11,650 nucleotides of DNA from an uncultured Collinsella sp. Lineage in GTDB: Bacteria; Actinomycetota; Coriobacteriia; Coriobacteriales; Coriobacteriaceae. Positions within the stretch are counted from its first letter, which is position 1, and every line of letters starts with the position of its first letter. Under the pieces are notes generated by a model. The model was not told the origin of the DNA, made no database searches, and worked only from the letters and a program-made list of their open reading frames with translations. Positions 6,739-11,650 of the stretch are shown here, piece by piece. The stretch is taken from contig UQKW01000042.1 of assembly GCA_900541885.1 (NCBI GenBank), forward strand, positions 1-11,650, in the 5' to 3' direction. Made by a program: the position numbers and the translations under genes.

Positions 6739-6786
6739 CCTGCCAAAAAGGGACAGGTTTATTTTGGCAGGTTATATCAGGCAAAA
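6739..6786. repeat. Dispersed repeat, family B, copy 2
   Basis: The perfect arms CCTGCCAAAA (6739-6748) and TTTTGGCAGG (6762-6771) flank AGGGACAGGTTTA. It is in direct orientation to copy 1 at 5528-5575. It lies 21 bases upstream of the dehydrogenase GTG start, between that gene and the map terminator, so any dehydrogenase promoter must overlap it or lie within it. Confidence 0.8.
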
Positions 6787-6790
6787 CGCT

Positions 6791-6835
6791 AAAAAACGCC
6801 GGATGCAAGACGAGCGTGCCCGTCAGCATCCGGCG
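6791..6835 (-). terminator. Rho-independent terminator of map
   Basis: CGCCGGATGC (6797-6806) and GCATCCGGCG (6826-6835) form a perfect 10-bp stem around a 19-nt loop. On the minus strand the stem is followed by six Ts (6796-6791). It starts nine bases after the methionine aminopeptidase stop codon and so ends that transcript. Confidence 0.9.
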
Positions 6836-6844
6836 CATCCACGG

Positions 6845-7732
6845 CTACCAGCTCAGCAGCTCGTAACCGTCCTCGGTCACCACGAGCTGTACCTCGCACT
6901 GGGCCGAATCGCTGCCGTCCTTGGTGCGCACACACCAACCGTCACCCTTGCTAATCTTGATGTCGGGCGCTCCGGCATTGACCATGGGCTCGATGGTAAA
7001 GACCATGCCCGGGGCCATGATGGTGTCCACATCGGGTGCCTCGGTGGTAAAGCCCACAAACGGGTCCTCGTGGAACTCCTTGCCAATGCCGTGTCCGCCG
7101 TACTCGCGCACCACGCTAAAGCCGGCGTCCTCGACGGTCTTTTGCACGGCCTCGGCCATAACGGACAGCGGTAGCCATGGCTTGACGGCCGCCAGACCCG
7201 CCTCCACGCTGGCGCGGGTGACGTCGACCAGGCGTTGGCGCTCGGCCGAGACCTCGCCGATGCAGAACATGCGGCTCGAGTCGCTAAAGTAGCCGTCCAA
7301 GATCGTGGAGCAATCCACGTTGATGATGTCGCCTTCGTGCAGCACATCCGTATCGCAGGGGATACCGTGACAGACCACGTCGTTGATTGAGGTGCACACG
7401 CTCTTGGGATAGCCCTCGTAGTTGAGATCGGCCGGCGTGCCACCGTGCTCGACGGTGTAGTCGTAGATCATCTGGTCGATCTGGTTGGTGGTCATGCCTG
7501 CGGCGATATGCTCGCCTACGTAGTCGAGCACGCCCACGTTGATGGCAGCGGAGCGCTTGATGCCCTCGATGTCGGCGGGCGTCTTGTAGAGTGTGCGGGG
7601 CAGAACCTCCCAGCCCTCTTCCCACAAGCGCTCGAGGCGCTCATCAAAGGCGCTATGGCATTTCTTATATTTTTTGCCGCTGCCGCACCAGCAGGCGTCG
7701 TTGCGGCCGGGCACGGGTCCATTGTCAAACAT
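6845..7732 (-). CDS. map: Type I methionine aminopeptidase with N-terminal SEC-C zinc motif
   Basis: A 295-residue enzyme that removes the initiator methionine from new proteins. The pita-bread fold ligands are all visible: Asp140 (NVDCS), Asp151 (FSDSSR), His214 (GGHGIG), Glu248 (FTIEPM) and Glu280 (QCEVQ). His122 in CHGIP is the conserved substrate-side histidine. The N-terminus carries a SEC-C motif (Cys14, Cys16, Cys25, His26 in NDACWCGSGKKYKKCH), a zinc knuckle also found in SecA and associated with ribosome or protein contacts, which would place the enzyme near nascent chains. The ATG has AAAGGAAG upstream. A candidate promoter at 7758-7785 and a terminator at 6791-6835 make it an independent unit. 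Confidence 0.95.
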   Translation of the reverse strand: MFDNGPVPGRNDACWCGSGKKYKKCHSAFDERLERLWEEGWEVLPRTLYKTPADIEGIKRSAAINVGVLDYVGEHIAAGMTTNQIDQMIYDYTVEHGGTPADLNYEGYPKSVCTSINDVVCHGIPCDTDVLHEGDIINVDCSTILDGYFSDSSRMFCIGEVSAERQRLVDVTRASVEAGLAAVKPWLPLSVMAEAVQKTVEDAGFSVVREYGGHGIGKEFHEDPFVGFTTEAPDVDTIMAPGMVFTIEPMVNAGAPDIKISKGDGWCVRTKDGSDSAQCEVQLVVTEDGYELLSW

Positions 7733-7757
7733 GGCTAACTTCCTTTCATTCGCAGCT

Positions 7758-7785
7758 AGTATAGCCCACCCACGCGTCCATAAAA
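7758..7785 (-). promoter_or_regulatory. Candidate sigma-70-type promoter of map
   Basis: On the minus strand a good -10 TATACT (7763-7758) is preceded, with 16-bp spacing, by a weak -35 TTTTAT (7785-7780). It lies about 25 bases upstream of the map start codon. The outer edge of the -35 touches palindrome copy 3, so that element may influence this promoter. Confidence 0.5.
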
Positions 7786-7851
7786 GTTGCGGTGATATAG
7801 TTCCGATTTAAGCGGTTTAACAGCATAAATAGGAACTATATCACCGCAACT
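7785..7851. repeat. Dispersed palindrome, family A, copy 3
   Basis: This is the best preserved copy. The arms at 7785-7810 and 7826-7851 match at 25 of 26 positions, the outer 20 perfectly (AGTTGCGGTGATATAGTTCC), around a 15-nt loop. It lies 41 bases after the radical SAM stop codon and directly upstream of the map promoter, both on the minus strand. No T-tract follows the stem. Confidence 0.85.
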
Positions 7852-7892
7852 GATGGAGCGGGATGGCAGGCACTAGCTGCTGCGTGGTTTTG

Positions 7893-8669
7893 CTAGTAGC
7901 TCACCTGGCAGGGAATGCCGAGGGCGCGCACGCGCGCGGCAATGGCGTCAAGCACCTCGGGTGCTGCTTTGGCAAGGCCTGCGACCGGTGTCTCGCGCGC
8001 CACCGTGTAGATGGTCGCTTCTTGTGGGCGAATGCGCTCAAGCGCCGCGAGCCAGGGGGCGACGTACTCCTCGCCGGTGTTGTCGATGAGCTTGCCCTGA
8101 TACTCGCCGTTCAAAAAGATCGTCTGGATAATAACGTGACCGTCAAAGCTTGCGAACGTCTCGATCTGGTGCTCGACGTCGTAGGGGCCAACAGGCTGGT
8201 CGAGCAGCTGGATAAACGCCGGGTCGACCGTATCGAGCTTGAGGATGTTGTCGTCGACCATCATGAGCGCATTGTGTACCTCGGGGCGGTCGGCGCGCGT
8301 GCCGTTGGAGAGCACGGCAATCTTGGAGTTTGGGGCCAGCTGGTCGCGAAGCGCGACGGCACCGGCGATGGCCTGCGGAAACTCCGGTGCGGCGGTGGGT
8401 TCGCCGTTGCCTGCGAAGGTGATCACATCGGGGAGCTCGCCCTCGGCTGCCATATCGCGCAGCTTTGCCTCGAGCGCGTCGAGTACCACGGCGGTTGTGT
8501 TGTACGGCTCGTGGCAGGGGCGCTCGGCGTTGAGGCCGTTTTCGCAGTAAATGCAGTCGAACGTGCAGATTTTGCCGCTGGCCGGCATCATGTTGACGCC
8601 GAGCGAGAGACCAAGGCGACGGCTGCGAACGGGCCCAAAGATGGGGCTGGCATTCAAAAACGTAGACAT
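7893..8669 (-). CDS. Radical SAM protein (COG0731-like)
   Basis: A 258-residue radical SAM protein. Cys35, Cys39 and Cys42 (CTFDCIYC) form the CxxxCxxC motif that holds the 4Fe-4S cluster for S-adenosylmethionine cleavage, and GNGEPT (87-92) corresponds to the SAM-binding GGE-type motif. The N-terminal FGPVRSRRLGLSLGVN matches the signature of the COG0731 group, which includes the archaeal wyosine-tRNA enzyme. Bacterial members have no settled role, so a function should not be copied over. I chose the ATG at 8669, where GAGGAG lies about nine bases upstream. The ATG six bases earlier (8675) is too close to it, and the longer frame up to 8783 reads through promoter-like sequence. It is divergent from the alpha/beta hydrolase gene. 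Confidence 0.85.
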   Translation of the reverse strand: MSTFLNASPIFGPVRSRRLGLSLGVNMMPASGKICTFDCIYCENGLNAERPCHEPYNTTAVVLDALEAKLRDMAAEGELPDVITFAGNGEPTAAPEFPQAIAGAVALRDQLAPNSKIAVLSNGTRADRPEVHNALMMVDDNILKLDTVDPAFIQLLDQPVGPYDVEHQIETFASFDGHVIIQTIFLNGEYQGKLIDNTGEEYVAPWLAALERIRPQEATIYTVARETPVAGLAKAAPEVLDAIAARVRALGIPCQVSY

Positions 8670-8700
8670 AGGCATATGCTCCTCAAGACAATTGTGCCTA

Positions 8701-8709
8701 AGCATAGCA
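8701..8709 (-). promoter_or_regulatory. Possible extended -10 for the radical SAM gene
   Basis: On the minus strand this reads TGCTATGCT, a TGn motif plus a TATGCT hexamer, about 31 bases upstream of the chosen start codon. No good -35 is visible. The position supports the downstream start at 8669 over the longer open frame. Confidence 0.35.
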
Positions 8710-8894
8710 TCGGCTCCAAAGCAGGGTGCGGGCTCTTGCTTTACAAGTTTCGTTTTTTCACGTCGCTCATGATGCCGTGTCATGAAAAGCCTCGGGTCGG
8801 GTAAAGTTAATCTGTTAACAAGGCGTAAAGCAATGCAGGTCTATCCAGCCGTACTGACGCGCAACTGGATGGGCGTTGATGATGGGGGCACAAC

Positions 8895-9692
8895 ATGGAT
8901 TTTACGGTCGAGAATGCGGGCACCACGATTGCCTGTCGCGAATATGCCGGCCCGGATGTGTCGCCTGATGCTCCTGCCTTGGTGTGCGTGCACGGCGCTT
9001 GTGTCGACGGCACATTTTTTGACGGTATCGCTTGTGAGCTCAGTCGCAACTACCGCGTAATTGCCTACGACCGCCGCGGCTGTGGCGGCAGCAGCGAAGC
9101 GGCAGACGGCAGCTATGATCTTGCCGCTCAGGCCGCCGACCTGCAGGCCGCGATCGAACACGTTGGCGCTCCGACAAATGTGCTTGCGCACAGCGCCGGT
9201 ACGTTGGTGGCGCTGGAGCTTCTTCGCACCGAACCCCATCTCGTCGCCCGTGCGATTCTGCATGAGCCGGCTGTGTCGGCCGAAGGCGTCGGCATGGGCG
9301 CAGCTCCGATTTTGCTCGATATGATTGCGGCTGGAAAGGTTTCAAGGGCGCTTCGGCTTTTCTTGGGAGCTCTCGGCGACTTGGACCCCGAGGCTCCTGG
9401 GACGACCGAAGCGGAAGCCAAACATGCCCTGCGCAATGGTCGTTGCTTTATGGCCAATGAATACGGAACAAATATGACATATGCTCCCGACTGGGAGCGC
9501 GCCCGCGCGTCAAAGGCGGTGTCGGCTGTGTTTTTGGGCGAGCTTTCGGTCGATACGCCCCGCGAGGCTGGCACGCGAGCGGCTGCCGAATATCTCGATT
9601 GCCCCCTTGTGATGATCCCGGGCGCGCATAACGGTCTGCGCGATCGTCCCGTTACGGCGGCAAACGCCGTTCGCGATATCTTGGAGCGTTAG
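8895..9692 (+). CDS. Alpha/beta hydrolase
   Basis: A 265-residue serine hydrolase of the alpha/beta fold. The oxyanion motif VHGACVDG is at 32-39 and the nucleophile is Ser100 in LAHSAGT, where the usual first Gly of GxSxG is Ala98. YDRRGCGGSS (58-67) is the conserved loop after strand 4, and His245 in PGAHNG is the likely catalytic histidine. The acid is probably in the segment around GELSVD (215-220). The substrate is unknown; members include esterases, lactonases and C-C hydrolases. It has no signal peptide and should be cytosolic. The ATG follows GGGGGC five bases upstream. The divergent partner is the radical SAM gene, and no clear terminator follows the stop codon. Confidence 0.88.
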   Translation: MDFTVENAGTTIACREYAGPDVSPDAPALVCVHGACVDGTFFDGIACELSRNYRVIAYDRRGCGGSSEAADGSYDLAAQAADLQAAIEHVGAPTNVLAHSAGTLVALELLRTEPHLVARAILHEPAVSAEGVGMGAAPILLDMIAAGKVSRALRLFLGALGDLDPEAPGTTEAEAKHALRNGRCFMANEYGTNMTYAPDWERARASKAVSAVFLGELSVDTPREAGTRAAAEYLDCPLVMIPGAHNGLRDRPVTAANAVRDILER

Positions 9693-9903
9693 CACGCTCG
9701 ATGACCTGCGGGGAGGGGGACTGTTAGCGTTTCGTCATTGTTAACGAATGCGCCCATAACCGCGCGCCCGCGGCTCCATTACCGCCGTTTGCCAGGTCAT
9801 AAAAATGTAACAGCATTCATGTGCTTACCTGCATCGGCAAGGTGTTACCCTTGTAGCATTTGGAACCCACCGCTACCATGCGAAACTATCGAAAGGGCCC
9901 CAT

Positions 9904-10740
9904 ATGCTCAATAATCACGAGGTCAATCTAACCGACGAGGAGGCTGCCGCTGAGGTCGCCCGCGTCGCGAAGACCTACCCCGTGGTGCGTTTGCTGTCGG
10001 CCGATCAGATTAAGAGCGAGCCTAACTGCCTGCTCGCCGGCGATTGCTGCCCTTGTCTGCGTCAGTCGAGTCTTGAGGCTTTGGCAGACTCCGATGAGGT
10101 GTCGGAGCAACTGCTCAACGATGGTGTTGAGTACCGCGCTCGCCTACGCCCTCTAAAGGTCGAGGGTGAGCCTCGTGTCTTGCTGATGGTGCGTCCGATC
10201 GATGAACAAGAAGCTACAGAAGAGGACCTTGTCTACACCGACGTGCTGACGAGTGTGCGCAATCGCCGATATTACGAGGAAAAGCTCCGCAACGCCCGCA
10301 TGAATGCCGGCGTTGCGGTGATCGACCTTGATGATTTTAGGGTCTTCAACGATACGTGTGGCCGTCATGCCGGCGACCTTGCGCTCGGTGCTGTGGCGAC
10401 AGCCATACGCAGCGGAATTCGTTCGACTGACGAGCTCGTACGCTATGGCTGCGACAAGTTTGTGGTCGTCATGCCCAATATTCCTTCCGATGACTTCACC
10501 CGTCGCCTGCATCAGGTGTCCGATGCCGTTCATGCCACGATTGTTCCGGGCCATGAGTACGTGAGCCTGACGGCATGTGTTGGTGGCGTTCGTATTCATG
10601 GCGAGACGGTTGATGAGGGCGTTGGCCGCGCTGTCCAGTTACTGAGCCGTGCTAAGGCAAAAGCCGGTACGGTCGTGACCGATGGCGATTTCATCGAGGC
10701 CTTCCAAAACGAAAAAGCCTTTGGTGCTTATCATCGATGA
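9904..10740 (+). CDS. GGDEF-domain protein with degenerate active site
   Basis: A 278-residue cytosolic protein. Residues about 1-105 form an unassigned, possibly PAS-like, domain with a cysteine cluster (Cys42, 48, 49, 51). Residues 112-265 form a GGDEF domain: DVLTSVRNRRYYEE, IDLDDFRVFND (metal-site Asp141 and the ND pair) and RYGCDKF. The signature loop reads GCDKF (182-186) instead of GGDEF, so diguanylate cyclase activity is doubtful. The RxxD inhibitory site (RSTD, 173-176) stands five residues before it, exactly where an intact I-site should be. The likely role is as a c-di-GMP receptor or partner protein and not as a cyclase; that is inference. AAAGG lies upstream of the ATG. Its last 59 bases overlap the next gene in the +1 frame. 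Confidence 0.85.
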   Translation: MLNNHEVNLTDEEAAAEVARVAKTYPVVRLLSADQIKSEPNCLLAGDCCPCLRQSSLEALADSDEVSEQLLNDGVEYRARLRPLKVEGEPRVLLMVRPIDEQEATEEDLVYTDVLTSVRNRRYYEEKLRNARMNAGVAVIDLDDFRVFNDTCGRHAGDLALGAVATAIRSGIRSTDELVRYGCDKFVVVMPNIPSDDFTRRLHQVSDAVHATIVPGHEYVSLTACVGGVRIHGETVDEGVGRAVQLLSRAKAKAGTVVTDGDFIEAFQNEKAFGAYHR

Positions 10741-11620
10741 CTCCGAGATGAACCGAGCCATTCTCAACGAGATGCTCAAGGACGAGTATTGCATCCTCGA
10801 GGCTGATAACGGTCGTACGGCGCTCGATATGGTCGACCGCTATGGCGATGAGTTGTCGCTCGTGCTACTGGACATTGTCATGCCGGACGTGAGCGGCTTT
10901 GAGGTGCTGGCCGATCTGTCGCGCCGATCGGTTGTTGACAAACTACCTGTCATCATGATCTCGAGCGAAGATTCCGACGATGTGGTTCTGCGCGCGTACG
11001 AGCTGGGCGCCTCGGACTATATCAGCCGCCCGTTTGACTCCCGTGTCGTGCGCCGCCGTGTAAGCAACACCATCCGCCTATACGCCAAGCAGCGCCGCCT
11101 GACGAGCCTGCTGTCCCAGCAGTACAACGAGCGCGTCAAGAACAGTCGCATGCTCATCGACATCATGGCCGGCGTCATGGAGCTTCGCAACGGCGAGAGC
11201 GGCAGGCACGTTACGAATATCGAAAAGCTGACCGAGCTGCTGCTTGACTGTCTGGTCCAGCGTAGCGACACGATCTCCCTCGACAATGAGGAGCGCTCCA
11301 CGATTGCCCTGGCTTCGGCGCTGCACGATATCGGCAAGATGTCGATTGACGATGCGATTCTCAACAAACCCGGACGCCTTACGTCCGAGGAGTTCGAGAT
11401 TATGAAGACGCATACCACGATCGGCGCCGACATGTTGCTTGAGCTGGGTTGCCATCACGTCGGCAATGCGCTTATGGAATATGCGTACCAAATTGCGCGT
11501 TGGCACCACGAGCGCTGGGACGGCAAGGGCTATCCCGATGGCCTTAAGGGCGACGATATTCCCATTGCCGCGCAGGTGGTCTCGGTGGCCGACGTGGTAG
11601 TGTCGAGAAAGTTGGTGTAG
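10682..11620 (+). CDS. REC-HD-GYP response regulator, C-terminally truncated
   Basis: A response regulator with a phosphodiesterase-type output that should hydrolyse c-di-GMP. The REC domain (about 14-130) has Asp19/Asp20 and phospho-acceptor Asp64 (LLDIVMP), but the conserved Lys before Pro-Phe is Arg116 (SRPF). The HD-GYP domain follows, with Glu172 and His176 (GESGRHV), His215-Asp216 (LHDIGK), His244, His275-His276 and the GYP loop (WDGKGYPDG). After VADV at 302-305 the family normally continues with YDALT and a further 40 or more residues; here it reads VVSRKLV and stops. The ATG at 10682 lies inside the upstream gene and lacks a strong ribosome binding site, so translational coupling is likely. 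The missing tail looks like the result of an insertion, and the protein may be inactive. Confidence 0.85.
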   Translation: MAISSRPSKTKKPLVLIIDDSEMNRAILNEMLKDEYCILEADNGRTALDMVDRYGDELSLVLLDIVMPDVSGFEVLADLSRRSVVDKLPVIMISSEDSDDVVLRAYELGASDYISRPFDSRVVRRRVSNTIRLYAKQRRLTSLLSQQYNERVKNSRMLIDIMAGVMELRNGESGRHVTNIEKLTELLLDCLVQRSDTISLDNEERSTIALASALHDIGKMSIDDAILNKPGRLTSEEFEIMKTHTTIGADMLLELGCHHVGNALMEYAYQIARWHHERWDGKGYPDGLKGDDIPIAAQVVSVADVVVSRKLV

Positions 11621-11650
11621 AGCCCGATCCGAAGCGAGTCGGCCCGGCGT
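11597..11650. mobile_element. Probable insertion-sequence end (IS256-like), partial
   Basis: The sequence departs from the HD-GYP reading at this point. TGTCGAGAAAGTTGGTGTAG resembles the ends of IS256-family elements, which typically carry a GTC...TTGTGTAAA-type terminus. The rest of the element would lie beyond the window, so no transposase or opposite end can be seen. The call rests on the broken gene plus the resemblance of the end. Confidence 0.4.

Noticed and set aside
6719..6838. N-terminal extension of the dehydrogenase up to an ATG at 6838
   Set aside because: The extension would translate through the map terminator and a dispersed repeat. The GTG at 6718 has a good ribosome binding site and gives the normal family N-terminus.
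5696..7174. 492-codon open frame on the plus strand
   Set aside because: It runs antisense through the dehydrogenase, a terminator, a repeat and part of map. Both opposite genes have complete catalytic motifs, so this frame is a shadow.
7863..8804. 313-codon open frame on the plus strand
   Set aside because: It is antisense to the radical SAM gene, which has a perfect CxxxCxxC motif. The plus-strand product is unrecognisable.
8767..8818. TCATGA pair and GTTAA/TTAAC inverted repeat in the divergent region before the alpha/beta hydrolase
   Set aside because: The arms are five or six bases, too short to call an operator without comparative evidence.
9752..9780. GC-rich CCGCG/CGCGG hairpin after the alpha/beta hydrolase
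   Set aside because: The arms are only 5 bp with no T-tract, which is expected by chance in GC-rich DNA.
10705..10720. Possible programmed frameshift fusing the GGDEF-like and REC-HD-GYP proteins at the GAAAAAG run
   Set aside because: The second gene is in the +1 frame, whereas this run would at best support a -1 slip. It also has only five As and is not a proper slippery heptamer in the zero frame.

Overview
This looks like a chromosomal segment of a high-GC, Gram-positive gut actinobacterium of the class Coriobacteriia, most likely Collinsella or a close relative. That assignment is my inference. It rests on the GC-rich coding style with strong AAGGA/GGAG ribosome binding sites, the gene set (ATP-type PFK with an actinobacterial PKTIDND motif, SEC-C methionine aminopeptidase, COG0731-like radical SAM protein), and the short dispersed palindromes between genes. 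I see no tRNA, rRNA or CRISPR array.

Layout. Positions 1-299 hold no convincing gene, only one copy of a dispersed palindrome. 300-1238 (-) is a membrane-anchored XRE regulator. 1239-1672 is a gene-free stretch with a palindrome copy, a paired ACCGGTAGC repeat and an approximately 97-bp imperfect palindrome. 1673-2752 (-) is 6-phosphofructokinase. 2893-3978 (-) is a membrane-anchored choloylglycine-hydrolase-type Ntn hydrolase. 4140-5525 (+) is an M18 aminopeptidase, convergent with 5783-6718 (-), a D-2-hydroxyacid dehydrogenase. Terminator hairpins lie between these two genes. 6845-7732 (-) is a SEC-C methionine aminopeptidase with its own terminator and a good candidate promoter. 7893-8669 (-) is a radical SAM protein. 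8895-9692 (+) is an alpha/beta hydrolase, divergent from it. 9904-10740 (+) is a GGDEF-like protein with a degenerate active site, overlapped by 10682-11620 (+), a REC-HD-GYP response regulator whose C-terminus is cut short.

How the genes relate. Most are independent housekeeping or metabolic units, many with their own hairpins and some with recognisable promoters, and not one operon. The exception is the right-end pair, which overlaps by 59 bp and looks translationally coupled. It joins a probable c-di-GMP receptor (degenerate GGDEF with an intact I-site) to a phosphodiesterase-type HD-GYP response regulator. The last ~50 bases of the window look like the terminal repeat of an insertion sequence (IS256-like) that has disrupted the HD-GYP gene.

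The most distinctive non-coding signal is repetitive. A palindrome family with arms of the type AAGTTGCGGTGATATAG occurs three times (182-250, 1423-1493, 7785-7851). A second family, CCTGCCAAAA-13 nt-TTTTGGCAGG, occurs twice in direct orientation around the dehydrogenase gene (5528-5575, 6739-6786). Both resemble REP/RAYT-type or MITE-like intergenic elements.
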